Assembly (NCBI GenBank): GCA_013289875.1
Contig: JABCZC010000011.1
Span: forward strand, 23,609-87,608
DNA length: 64,000 nt
Origin: Acidobacteriota bacterium
GTDB lineage: Bacteria; Acidobacteriota; Terriglobia; Terriglobales; Acidobacteriaceae
Direction: 5' to 3'
Of the stretch, positions 17,031 through 25,569 are shown piece by piece. The notes beneath the pieces were generated by a model, which saw only the letters and a program-made list of their open reading frames with translations, did no database searches and was not told the DNA's origin. Every line of letters begins with the position of its first letter. The stretch's first letter is position 1. A program made the position numbers and the translations under genes.

Positions 17031-17306
17031 ATGCGAAAACCCTTCGTGACACTAGAAAATTGGGCCGTAGTTCCAACCGCAGGGTCGCTGAGTTTCGAAC
17101 CGTTGCAGCCTGGGAAGCGCCTCGTAGGCAACGCTTTCGGGCATGCGAATTTCCCGGGGCGGACTTTTGTCTGGACGTCGAGTATTTTGACCGTTGATCG
17201 GAATAGGGGACTGGTTGAAACATCGAACACTATTTATCGACTCGGTGAGCCCCAGAAGGCCTATGCGGCTTGGCAATTTGAGAGAGAGCACCAATCTGCA
17301 GCATGA
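17031..17306 (+). CDS. Small conserved-looking protein of unknown function
   Basis: A 91-residue protein. The ATG at 17031 follows AAAGGAG at good spacing. The sequence reads as one compact beta-rich domain: LENWAVVPTAGSLSFEPLQP, then GKRLVGNAFGHANFPGRTFV, WTSSILTVDRN and LVETSNTIYRLGEPQKAYAAW. The pattern 'PGKRL.GN..GH..FP.GTF' followed by strands matches small orphan proteins I have seen in other bacteria, but I cannot name a family. A strong terminator 130 bases downstream fits a single-gene transcript. Confidence 0.6.
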   Translation: MRKPFVTLENWAVVPTAGSLSFEPLQPGKRLVGNAFGHANFPGRTFVWTSSILTVDRNRGLVETSNTIYRLGEPQKAYAAWQFEREHQSAA

Positions 17307-17435
17307 ACCCCTGCCGTCGGTAATGATTACCGAAGAGTAACCGCGGCGAACTGACGGGGGATTTCATTCCGCCCTTCTGCCGGGTATTGTTGCCCACAAT
17401 GCAGTGGACCTCGGGGGAGGGCCCACTACTTACTG

Positions 17436-17469
17436 GCACTCGCAGATCTATCCGTCTGCGAGTGCTTTT
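17436..17469 (+). terminator. Strong rho-independent terminator
   Basis: Perfect 11-base-pair stem (GCACTCGCAGA / TCTGCGAGTGC), 8-base loop, then TTTTC. It is downstream of the small gene ending at 17306 on the plus strand. Confidence 0.85.
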
Positions 17470-17780
17470 CATTTGTGGGAAGAAGTGCCGATCAGAATCG
17501 AGATGGGCGCATGAATGCGACTGGATCTCGAGACGCTGCTGATAAGCCATGCGTGCGAGCCCGGAAGCCTAAGAGCTGCGCCAAACCTCTGACCGCCTTA
17601 GAACACTCCAAGGCAAAGAGAGTACTCAAATCTCTCTCGCCGCTCAATTCTTGTGGACGAGGAACTCGCTCGGGCAGCAGAGCTTGTACATCCGGGCCGC
17701 TGCCGCTTCCTCCTGACGCAAGTCTTGCTGCGCACCCTGATCGCCGGATATCTCTCCCACCCCGGGGAACCGCCACATTC

Positions 17781-17806
17781 TCCAGGGTCAACCTCCAGGG
17801 TCAACC
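17781..17806. repeat. 13-base tandem direct repeat
   Basis: Two adjacent exact copies of TCCAGGGTCAACC in non-coding DNA. Likely a replication-slippage duplication. Confidence 0.7.
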
Positions 17807-18088
17807 AGCATGAATGTTGATCCGGCAAAAGCCAAGACGTCAACGAATCGTTTTACGGCGAAAGGAAGCGTACTAGATTGCCACAAATAGTGGTATAACG
17901 TGGTCGCTGCCCGTGTGCCCAAAAAAAGCAATTTGTAGAACCGTGGTGCAACCTGATCAGGTTTGTGGCTAAAATTCAGGCCTGTGCGAGTCAGGTCTAA
18001 CTTGCGCCAGCCGATTTCTGCAGGATGGACTGAGTTGCATCTGGCGCGCTGACCGTAGAGTTCGAAGTTTTTGAAGAGGCGTCCAGCC

Positions 18089-21000
18089 ATGAGATTTCCT
18101 CTGAGTAAGCCAGCTCTCTTTGCAGTCGTTTCCTTGTGCCTGTTTTGCTGCTCCGCCCCGGCGCAGGGCCAAGACCCGCCCGATCTTTCCCCTTCCTCAT
18201 CGACGCCACAGTCCGCAGGCCCGACCACCTCGCTGCAAAATCAAATCACGATCCCTGGGCCTCTACGGTCTTTCCTTCGGATGGCCGGGATCAGTCAAAA
18301 GATCTCACCAGAAGATGTTTTGCCGGCGCTGGCCCGTAACGTGGAAGTCCTGGGCTATCAGGTAGGGCAGAGAACAGAGTATTTGCTCCTTTTGGAGCGG
18401 TACGTTAACCAGGCGAGGGAACTTCAGGCTCTGGCGGGGCCGGGCAATGAGATTCGCGTCGCCCGCTGTGAGGACGCCGGACCCCTGCTTCAGGTGCTAG
18501 GCTACCATCTCCGGAATGGATGCGGACAGAAAGACGCTTCACTGGCAGCCCTCGACCCGGAGAGTGCATTTCTGACGATTGACTCGGGATTTCCTCTCAC
18601 TCGGCTCGAGCAAGCTTTGATCAGCAACACGCCGTTCAGCTATCCCTATGTGCCCTCCCAAGTTCCTGTGCTGTTTGCGGCGAGCGACTGGACGAACATG
18701 AACAGGGCGAGGAAGCAGGGCAGCCCCGATTTACTCGATGCATTTCTGCGCGATCCTCACGTGGCCCGCCTTTATTGGGCATTATCCAGAATCGATCCTG
18801 AAACCAGGAACGACTTGCAGAGGTCCGTGGGGCTATGGAATCTGCTCTCCTACGCCGGCGTCTTGGATTTCTACGGAACACAAATCTGTATTCGTTCGGG
18901 AAAAGTGCTTGTGCCCGGAGGCACTGCCGCTGAGCCGGCCTGGAAGGACCTGGTGGGAGCCAGCCCGGAATCGCCTGGAGAATTCGTCACGCACTTGTTG
19001 TCGCAAGACCGGGGCTGGCTGGCTGCGTATTTTGATACGCTTGCCCGCGTAAGCCAAACGCAGCAGGCCCACTACACCCAGGGGTCGCGCCTCAGGGATT
19101 TGTACGAAGCATTTCGTGAGCCGGACCCGAATGCATCTGCGGCGGGAGCATCGTTTCGCAAGGCCCCGAGTCTCCTGGTTCTTTTTACCCGCCAGCAGTG
19201 GCTGCCCAACGGTGAGCCGCGCATCCCAGGGAGTCCTGATGCCTGGAAGCAGATCGCGGGCAAACACACGCGGCACTTGAACCATCCCGAGCAGGTGCTG
19301 GAAGCCATGGTCTCTTTTTCCCGGCTTGACATGGAAAGTGGCCCGCTGCAGATCTATCTCACTTTGAGCGAAGTTGACGGCAAGCGACCCCCGCAGAGAG
19401 GCTTGTCACCCGAGACAATGCTCCTGATGGCGCGCGCGTACGCGGATTTCGGCAGTTGGTATCCGATTTTTTCGGAGTTCCCAGAACTGACGGACGCCTC
19501 CATTACCCGGTTTATTAATGTCGCTGGCACTCTTGATCGAACTTCCAACCAGCAGCTGCGTGGAAACGCTCTTGGGATCTTTCAGGCGAATCTCGGGCTT
19601 TGGCAGATCCTGGCCCGTCAGGGTGAGATTCCGAAGGACCAGCTCGACTCATCCTGGCAGAGAATCATTGATCCATTTGATAAGGTCAGCTCACCGGCCC
19701 AACTGTTCGATGGGGGCTACAAATCCTTAGGCGAGCTCATGCTCGCGGCTACTGGCAAGGCCAATCGTTCGCAGGATGAGATCATCGACCTGTTGGCCGG
19801 TCCTCCGCAAAAGGGTCCACAGGGCGAAAAAATTCGAAATGAAGTAGCCGGCAAGATGCGTTTGGTCATAGACGATCAACGCCTGACCCCTCTCGATACA
19901 CTGTGGGAGCTTAGCGATGGGATGAAAGCCATGGAGCACGGAGCCCCAGCAAGCAAGAACCTAATCGCTCTGGCCGGTGAGCTGCGGGAATTCGAAATGC
20001 CACGTCCCATCTTTACGGAGGGCGAGAAAGACCAGTGGGCGCCGGGTGTTTTCAGCCAGAGGCACGCGGAGTTACAGGTGCGCACGGACCTCGCAAAAGT
20101 AATTGAGCAGCCAACTACACCCGCAAAACTGGAGGCTGCCCGCGGCCAGATCGCGCCCTTCCTAAGGGACACGCTCGTGGGCTTGAACTACGCCTATTAT
20201 GAGCCTCCGGGATCTCAAATCCTCCACATCAATCCGCTTTTCGTGCGCTCGCACGACTTCTCAGGAGAGACGGTTCAGGGCGAAGAACATCTTTGGCAAC
20301 CTTCAACATTGTTCGGCATAGGAGCGCCCGCCGGGGGCGGAGCCTATTTGGTTGGGTCGCTGGCGGACCTGCCCTACGTCCTGGCCGCGTCGGAACAGGA
20401 CTTCATTTCGCCGGAAAATGTGCAGGCGTTGATCTGGCAGGAACTCGTGCCAGACGTTCTGGCTGGCGCGACCGTGACGCGCTGGTGGAGTGTGAGCCCG
20501 CATGAGATGCACGCCGTCGCCCTCTATCAACAGTTCGGAGAGGAGCTTTTGACTGTTTCGGTGGGCAATCCACAGTTGAGGCAGAAGGTCATCTCTATCC
20601 TTTCCGACCGCATGTCGCCGCAGCGAGCGGAACAACTGGAGCAGGCTCTGCAGTCAAAAAATGTAAAGAGCGAGCTTGCCCGGCTCATGCCGGCAGATAC
20701 CTTTTATCTGGCTGCGGAGTTCCGCCAGCGATTCCCGCAAGAGGCCGCATCCTGGGGAACTTCAGGTGAAGCGCTGGACAAGCTCTCCCGGCAGTACTCC
20801 GCGGAGGTCAGTCTGGAGCATATCTCGAAAGATTTCGGCATTCCTCATCCGGCGCTGGCGCAGAACTATGGTCGCGAGCTGTTGAATGTAAAACCGTTTC
20901 CGGCCTTTTCAGGCTATTTCAGTCGCTTGTTCGGGGAATCCTGGGACTCCAGTAACTTGTACTGGGCTCGTCTTGCGGACGAGAAGAGCGTTTCACCTGT

Positions 21001-21172
21001 GACGTTGAACGTTCTGTCTCCGCAGCTAACGCGCCTGATGATTTCGAAAATCTTCGCCAGCGATTTCGAAGATTGGCCTGCGGTGGTACGCGCTATGCAC
21101 GAGGCGGGGGATGACTTTCTGCAGGGTAAGGTCGCTTTGCAGGCGGGAATGCAGACCACTGCTCAGCGTTGA
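18089..21172 (+). CDS. Large secreted protein of unknown function (1027 residues)
   Basis: Exported protein with a signal peptide (KPALFAVVSLCLFCCSAPAQ). The ATG at 18089 follows AGAGG; the TTG six codons upstream is less likely. The mature protein is mostly alpha-helical, soluble and without membrane segments or recognisable catalytic motifs. Segments such as YHLRNGCGQ, LGYQVGQRTEYLLLLERYVN and YYEPPGSQILHINPLFVRSHD stand out but match no family I know. Its stop is 33 bases before the start of a VWFA-domain protein gene, and the two almost certainly share a transcript. The pair may act together outside the cytoplasm, possibly as a scaffold and an adhesive partner; this is inference only. Confidence 0.7.
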   Translation: MRFPLSKPALFAVVSLCLFCCSAPAQGQDPPDLSPSSSTPQSAGPTTSLQNQITIPGPLRSFLRMAGISQKISPEDVLPALARNVEVLGYQVGQRTEYLLLLERYVNQARELQALAGPGNEIRVARCEDAGPLLQVLGYHLRNGCGQKDASLAALDPESAFLTIDSGFPLTRLEQALISNTPFSYPYVPSQVPVLFAASDWTNMNRARKQGSPDLLDAFLRDPHVARLYWALSRIDPETRNDLQRSVGLWNLLSYAGVLDFYGTQICIRSGKVLVPGGTAAEPAWKDLVGASPESPGEFVTHLLSQDRGWLAAYFDTLARVSQTQQAHYTQGSRLRDLYEAFREPDPNASAAGASFRKAPSLLVLFTRQQWLPNGEPRIPGSPDAWKQIAGKHTRHLNHPEQVLEAMVSFSRLDMESGPLQIYLTLSEVDGKRPPQRGLSPETMLLMARAYADFGSWYPIFSEFPELTDASITRFINVAGTLDRTSNQQLRGNALGIFQANLGLWQILARQGEIPKDQLDSSWQRIIDPFDKVSSPAQLFDGGYKSLGELMLAATGKANRSQDEIIDLLAGPPQKGPQGEKIRNEVAGKMRLVIDDQRLTPLDTLWELSDGMKAMEHGAPASKNLIALAGELREFEMPRPIFTEGEKDQWAPGVFSQRHAELQVRTDLAKVIEQPTTPAKLEAARGQIAPFLRDTLVGLNYAYYEPPGSQILHINPLFVRSHDFSGETVQGEEHLWQPSTLFGIGAPAGGGAYLVGSLADLPYVLAASEQDFISPENVQALIWQELVPDVLAGATVTRWWSVSPHEMHAVALYQQFGEELLTVSVGNPQLRQKVISILSDRMSPQRAEQLEQALQSKNVKSELARLMPADTFYLAAEFRQRFPQEAASWGTSGEALDKLSRQYSAEVSLEHISKDFGIPHPALAQNYGRELLNVKPFPAFSGYFSRLFGESWDSSNLYWARLADEKSVSPVTLNVLSPQLTRLMISKIFASDFEDWPAVVRAMHEAGDDFLQGKVALQAGMQTTAQR

Positions 21173-21205
21173 GCCGTGGGCAGATTAGTGTGCAACAGGA
21201 GGATT

Positions 21206-22237
21206 ATGGCAAAGAGGTATTTTCTCAGCTCCTGGCTATCAATCGGCCTCTTGGGTACCGGAGCCTGGACCGCCGCCCAGGATGATCCGGCGCAGATTCG
21301 GGTGAACGTCAATCTGGTGCAGCTCAACGTGGCGGTAACCGACGCGAAGGGAAACTACGTTACCGGCCTTCGTCCTCAGGATTTCATCGTTACCGAAGAT
21401 CGGATTCCGGAGAAGGTCGCGACCTTTGAGGAAGGGATTGAACCCGCTCGCGATCTGGCGGACGCCAATCCGCCAGTGGGTGAAATCGCGGCGGAGAATA
21501 CCGGCCAGGCTGGGGGCCAGGCGCCCGCCGATCCGCCGCTCCAGCCATCAGTGTCCCGGTACTCCGATGCAAGCGTCTTTATCCTTTTCGACACCAGCAA
21601 CTACATGTACCGGGGATTTGTCTTCGCCCAGGATGCCATCGCCGGTTTCGTGCGTTCCTTGCAAACCGCGAGCAAGGTAGCGTTTTATTCCTACAGCCGC
21701 GATCTATCGCGCGTCGCGCCGCTGACCACCGATCGAACTCAGGTTCTGCAAGGTGTGCGCAGTACTGTCGCCGGAGACGATGCCGCACTCTACAATTGCC
21801 TCCTGATGACGGTCAAAGATGCCGCACGGATTACGGGACGAAAAGTTATCGTGGTCTTCTCGAACGGACCCGACAATGCCAGCCTTGTCCCGCCCGAAGA
21901 CGTTGCTGAATTGGCCCAGTCCACCGGAACGATCATTTACATGGTTAGTACTCAAGAAGCGCAGTTGGAACCGATCTCCACCGCGGTGTTTGAGCGAATG
22001 AGCAAGGCTACGGGCGGTAAAGCCTATTTCGCAAAAAGCTGGAGAGACGAAACGAAAGCCTTCGCCTCGATCCGAGATGACTTGGCGCATCTTTACTCCC
22101 TCAGTTACTATCCGCAGCCAAACTCTAACCGCGGCTGGCGCACGATTACAGTGAGGCTGGTAGGAAAGGATCTGCAGAAGTACCATTTGCGAACCCGGGA
22201 TGGATATCGTCTGCAGCAGACAAAAGCGTCCGAGTAG
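21206..22237 (+). CDS. Secreted protein with VWFA-related acidobacterial domain
   Basis: A 343-residue exported protein. AGGAGG stands five bases before the ATG at 21206, followed by a signal peptide. Residues 30-75 show the N-terminal beta module typical of the group (VNLVQLNVAVTDAKGNYVTG, LRPQDFIVTED). A von Willebrand A fold follows (residues 120-300). The MIDAS metal site looks degraded: canonical DxSxS reads Asp129-Thr-Ser-Asn-Tyr, the Thr position reads DDAALYN, and the later Asp is Asn in FSNGPDN. The C-terminus (HLYSLSYYPQPNSNRGWRTI) is also typical of the family. It follows the 1027-residue gene by 33 bases. Confidence 0.85.
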   Translation: MAKRYFLSSWLSIGLLGTGAWTAAQDDPAQIRVNVNLVQLNVAVTDAKGNYVTGLRPQDFIVTEDRIPEKVATFEEGIEPARDLADANPPVGEIAAENTGQAGGQAPADPPLQPSVSRYSDASVFILFDTSNYMYRGFVFAQDAIAGFVRSLQTASKVAFYSYSRDLSRVAPLTTDRTQVLQGVRSTVAGDDAALYNCLLMTVKDAARITGRKVIVVFSNGPDNASLVPPEDVAELAQSTGTIIYMVSTQEAQLEPISTAVFERMSKATGGKAYFAKSWRDETKAFASIRDDLAHLYSLSYYPQPNSNRGWRTITVRLVGKDLQKYHLRTRDGYRLQQTKASE

Positions 22238-22408
22238 ACACTGCGGCGTCAGCCGAACAACCTCAGAGCCCAGGAAACTCGAGATCATCTTATGAAGAGC
22301 TTATTCGGGGCTGCCTGCGTCACAATTCCCTAAGATGAGCAACTTCCTTTTCTCCCAGCTGGAACCGAGTCTACAGACTCTGAAGCGGTTTTCGATTTTG
22401 AAAACGAA

Positions 22409-22451
22409 GGCGCAGAGTAGCCCGCGACGAACTTAAGTTGCACTCTGCGCC
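22409..22451 (-). terminator. Terminator of the ribosomal-protein operon
   Basis: Ten-base-pair stem (GGCGCAGAGT / ACTCTGCGCC) with a 23-base loop. Read on the minus strand, downstream of rplI, it is followed by a T-rich stretch (TTCGTTTTC). Confidence 0.6.
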
Positions 22452-22479
22452 TTGATGTTTGACGGCGGTGAGCCGCAGG

Positions 22480-22938
22480 TTACTCTGGGGAGGCTGAGTC
22501 GCCGTTGACCGTGACCGCGACGTGCGCCGTCACCTCGCGGTGCAGCCTGACCGGGATGTGGAACTCGCCGAGCTGCTTGAGCGGCTCTTCGAGATGCACC
22601 TTGCGGCGGTCGATGTGGAAGCCCTTCTCTTCGAGTTGGCGTGCGATATCGGCCGAGGTAACCGAGCCGAAAAGGTGGTCGTGCTCACCCACCTTGCGCA
22701 CGAAGACCAGAGAGACGGCGTTGAGCTGAATCACGAGGGCTTCGGCTTCCGTCTTTTCCTTCGCAGAGCGGCGGACTGCGGATGCCTTCATCTGCTCAAT
22801 GACCGCCTTATTGGCGGCGTTTGCTTCCATGGCGAGCTTTTTGGGCAGCAGGTAGTTACGGCCGTAGCCCTCCGCCACCTTCACCACGTCGCCGCGATGG
22901 CCGAGGTTATTGACATCTTCTTTCAGAATGACTTCCAT
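22480..22938 (-). CDS. rplI: 50S ribosomal protein bL9
   Basis: A 152-residue ribosomal protein that binds 23S rRNA domain V. The N-terminal domain has the standard opening MEVILKEDVNNLGHRGDVVK and the glycine-rich VAEGYGRNYLLPKKLA; the long connecting helix and the C-terminal domain (LFGSVTSADIARQLEEKGF, VHLEEPLKQLGEF) follow. The ATG at 22938 has GGAG six bases upstream; an in-frame ATG four codons earlier is not needed. Last gene of the rpsF-rpsR-rplI run, with a terminator behind it. Confidence 0.97.
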   Translation of the reverse strand: MEVILKEDVNNLGHRGDVVKVAEGYGRNYLLPKKLAMEANAANKAVIEQMKASAVRRSAKEKTEAEALVIQLNAVSLVFVRKVGEHDHLFGSVTSADIARQLEEKGFHIDRRKVHLEEPLKQLGEFHIPVRLHREVTAHVAVTVNGDSASPE

Positions 22939-23041
22939 GCGAATCTCCAATTCAGGGCGCGGAGCATGGAGCTCAGCGCAAAGTTGCTAATAGCCTTCCC
23001 GAGCAACAACACCTTCGCCGGCTGCCGATAGCAGCCAATCG

Positions 23042-23371
23042 TTAGAAGCGCGCCGCGAACGGGAGCAAGGCGATGTTGCGGGCCTGCTTAATGGCGCGAG
23101 TGAGCCGGCGCTGGTGCGTCGTGCACACACCAGTGAGGCGGCGGGGCACGATTTTACCGCGCTCGGCCACGAAGCCCTGCAGCAGGCGCACGTCACGGTA
23201 TGGGATGGCGTCGATCTTCTCGGTGCAGAACTTACAGACCTTTTTGCGCCGGAAAAATTTGCGGCCGCCCGGACCACCGGGACCTCCAGTACGGGGAGCG
23301 CCGGAGCGTGGCCCAGATGATGTTGGCGCTCCACCTTCGGGAGCGCGATGGGGTGTTGTTTCGTCAGCCAT
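23042..23371 (-). CDS. rpsR: 30S ribosomal protein bS18
   Basis: A 109-residue ribosomal protein that pairs with S6 on the platform of the small subunit. The core [20 protein letters not shown] and [20 protein letters not shown], then [20 protein letters not shown], is typical and keeps the CxxC. The first 35 residues are an added Gly/Pro/Arg-rich tail, longer than in E. coli. GGAAA precedes the ATG. The gene follows rpsF with a 133-base gap and no ssb gene between them. Confidence 0.97.
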   Translation of the reverse strand: MADETTPHRAPEGGAPTSSGPRSGAPRTGGPGGPGGRKFFRRKKVCKFCTEKIDAIPYRDVRLLQGFVAERGKIVPRRLTGVCTTHQRRLTRAIKQARNIALLPFAARF

Positions 23372-23504
23372 GGTGTTTCCTATCCTTCATATTCGAACGA
23401 TTTTCTTTAACTCTTCAAAAACGAATTTGTCTCATTCTTCAAGCCAGCGCGATTCGGGATCAGCCTGTCGCAGAGGCCTTCTTGAATTTCCCTGCAACCG
23501 AATC

Positions 23505-23957
23505 CTAGGCGTTGGCCGGAGCTGTTTCGATTGATTCGGCGATCTCGACCGGAGCTTCGACCGCGTTGGCAGCCTCAACTGGAGCAGCAACCGGAACCGC
23601 AGTCGGCTGCGCACTCAGCTTCTTGCGCGTGGCGCGGATGGCCTTGATCTTGTCGATGCGCTTCTGCTCTTCGTCCATGCGCACGGTGATGAACTTGATT
23701 ACCGGCTCTGAGACGCGGAGACGGCGCTCGAGTTCGTGCACCAGCTTGCCGTCAGCATCGATGGTGAGCAGCACGTAGTTGCCGTCGTTGAACTTGCGCA
23801 CTGTGTATGCGAGCTTGCGGCGGCCAAGCTTCTCAGTGGAGCGGAGCGTGCCGCCGCCATGAGTGATCGTCTGCTCAAAGCCGGCGATCAGCTTGTCCAA
23901 GTCTGCGTCCTCGATGTCAGGACGAACGATAAACATTACTTCATAGAAACGATCCAT
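23505..23957 (-). CDS. rpsF: 30S ribosomal protein bS6
   Basis: A 150-residue protein starting MDRFYEVMFIVRPDIEDADL; the ATG at 23957 is the family start, and the frame upstream is not conserved. The core runs to about residue 100 (GGTLRSTEKLGRRKLAYTVR, NYVLLTIDADG, EPVIKFITVRMDEE). An Ala/Pro/Glu-rich acidic tail of about 40 residues follows, as in other long S6 proteins. The gene starts 87 bases after pth and heads rpsF-rpsR-rplI. Confidence 0.97.
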   Translation of the reverse strand: MDRFYEVMFIVRPDIEDADLDKLIAGFEQTITHGGGTLRSTEKLGRRKLAYTVRKFNDGNYVLLTIDADGKLVHELERRLRVSEPVIKFITVRMDEEQKRIDKIKAIRATRKKLSAQPTAVPVAAPVEAANAVEAPVEIAESIETAPANA

Positions 23958-24044
23958 GCTCTGCTTCTCTTTTCTTTGGGCACAGCGGCGATTTGTCACC
24001 GTGACCAAAACTAATTTTTCTGCGGCTCCACTTCCGCCGATTAC

Positions 24045-24689
24045 TTACTCCGCCGGACCGTTTTCCCGACGGTTGAACTCATTCATCGCGGCGCTGATTC
24101 CCTTGGCCACGACCACCTCTACTGCTCGCGCCACACGGTCGAGAATCTCGTCGAGCGTGGCTAAATCCGTTTTCCGCAGCGGAGTCAGCAAGTAATCCTT
24201 GCCGCGACGGAATGCGTCTTCAGGTCCCGCATCGGGTCCGATCCCGATCCGGATGCGCGCCCAATCGTCCGAGCGCAAGGCTCCGGAAATGGATCGCGCT
24301 CCGTTGTGCCCTGCGGCGCTGCCGCGTTCTCTCACGCGAAGAACGCCCAAGGGTAAATCCAATTCGTCGTACAAAACCAGCAAGTCGCGAGCCGGATCGA
24401 TCTGAAACTCAGCGACCAATGCCGAGACGGAAAGACCGCTGAGGTTCATGAAGGTCTCGGGTTTAGCCAGGATCACTTCACGTCCGGCGATTTGAATCTT
24501 TGCCGTCAGTGCGCGACAACGGCGATTCGCCACGGCCACGCGGTTCTGATCGGCGATGCGGTCGACTGCAAGAAACCCGGCGTTGTGCGGTGTGAACTGG
24601 TACTCGATGCCCGGATTGCCGAGCCCAACCACCAGAAACACGCCGCGAGACGGCAACTCACGATTCTCGCCATCTGTTGCAGTCGCCAA
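24045..24689 (-). CDS. pth: Peptidyl-tRNA hydrolase
   Basis: A 214-residue esterase that recycles tRNA from prematurely released peptidyl-tRNA. The active-site segment LVVGLGNPGIEYQFTPHNAG contains the catalytic His; also present are AKPETFMNLSG, LLVLYDELDLPLG and the substrate-binding GSAAGHNGARSI. The TTG at 24689 is the likely start, three bases after the rplY stop; a GTG farther in would remove the residues before the GLGNPG strand. The coupling to rplY (general stress protein CTC family) is a common arrangement. Confidence 0.95.
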   Translation of the reverse strand: MATATDGENRELPSRGVFLVVGLGNPGIEYQFTPHNAGFLAVDRIADQNRVAVANRRCRALTAKIQIAGREVILAKPETFMNLSGLSVSALVAEFQIDPARDLLVLYDELDLPLGVLRVRERGSAAGHNGARSISGALRSDDWARIRIGIGPDAGPEDAFRRGKDYLLTPLRKTDLATLDEILDRVARAVEVVVAKGISAAMNEFNRRENGPAE

Positions 24690-24692
24690 AGC

Positions 24693-25382
24693 TTATTTCT
24701 TAGCGCCCTTCTCGGCAGACGCCGCGTCTGTAGTCTCTGTCTTACCCTTCTTGACAACCTCCGGCTCGGCAGGCGCGGCTGCCCCCACAGCCTCGACTAC
24801 AGGCTCGACCTCTTCCTTGATGGCAACCACGTGTGCGACCGTCGTGTCTTCGTCGGTCAGGAACTTGAGCTTGTCGGAATGCGGCAAGTCGGACACGCGC
24901 AGCACATCGCCAATCGACATCTGCGTCACATCGAGATCGATGTGACTGGGAATATCGCCGGGCAGGCACTCGATCTCCACTTCGCGCAGCACCTGATCCA
25001 GAATACCGCCCTGCGTCTTCACGCCAATCGGCGCGCCAACGAGTTGGATCGGAACCTCGACACGCATAGCCTTGTCGAGAGCAATGCGCTTCAGGTCGAT
25101 GTGCATCAACGTGCCCTTGATTGGCTCATACTGCCAGTCGACGATCATGGCCTTGGTTTTTGCTGTCGAGCCGTTGATCTCTAGATCGAAAATCGAGTTG
25201 TGGCCGGTATCCGAGTGCAGAATCTTCTGGATCTGCTTGGGATCGACCTCGATCGCGATGGCGGGCTCCGCGGCGCCATAAACTACAGCTGGAATCTTGC
25301 CCTTCACACGCACGCGGCGGGCGGCATTCTTGCTGAACTTGCCCTCGCGGGGCGTGGCAGCGACGACTTCCTGGCTAATCAT
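24693..25382 (-). CDS. rplY: 50S ribosomal protein bL25 (CTC form)
   Basis: A 229-residue 5S-rRNA-binding protein of the long CTC type. The N-terminal L25 domain (residues 1-95) includes KFSKNAARRVRVKGKIPAVV and LKRIALDKAMRVEVP; the C-terminal TL5 domain (96-185) includes QGGILDQVLREVEIECLPGD and DLDVTQMSIGDVLRVSDLP. A charged Ala/Glu/Lys tail ends the protein. AAGAGG stands before the ATG. It is preceded by prs with a 187-base gap holding an inverted repeat. Confidence 0.96.
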   Translation of the reverse strand: MISQEVVAATPREGKFSKNAARRVRVKGKIPAVVYGAAEPAIAIEVDPKQIQKILHSDTGHNSIFDLEINGSTAKTKAMIVDWQYEPIKGTLMHIDLKRIALDKAMRVEVPIQLVGAPIGVKTQGGILDQVLREVEIECLPGDIPSHIDLDVTQMSIGDVLRVSDLPHSDKLKFLTDEDTTVAHVVAIKEEVEPVVEAVGAAAPAEPEVVKKGKTETTDAASAEKGAKK

Positions 25383-25423
25383 TTTCCTCTTCCTTCGGGC
25401 ACGGTGAAGCAGGCATTAGGGAA

Positions 25424-25566
25424 CAGGGATTAGGGATTCGTCCTGACACAAGCCCCATCCGCCATTCACTTGATTCCTGTTCCTGACCGCTCCCTTTTCT
25501 TGAACCCTTCGGTTCGGTTTATTCCGTTGGCTTAAGCCACGGCTCAAAATTAATTCCTAATCCCTG
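25424..25566. repeat. Inverted-repeat element between prs and rplY
   Basis: CAGGGATTAGGGATT at 25424-25438 is matched by AATTCCTAATCCCTG at 25552-25566 on the same strand, 14 of 15 bases complementary. Between them a near-perfect palindrome (CCGTTGGCTTAAGCCACGG, about 25524-25542) occurs. The layout looks like a small non-autonomous repeat or a stem-loop in the prs-rplY transcript. Confidence 0.5.
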
Positions 25567-25569
25567 CAT

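Larger units (their letters stand above)
17307..18088. other. 782-base gap: terminator, small tandem repeat, no gene recognised
   Basis: The open frames here have no ribosome-binding site and poor coding character. The visible structure is the terminator at 17436-17469 and a 13-base tandem duplication at 17781-17806. The ribosome-binding site (AGAGG) of the gene at 18089 lies at the end. The promoter of that gene could not be fixed. Confidence 0.45.
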
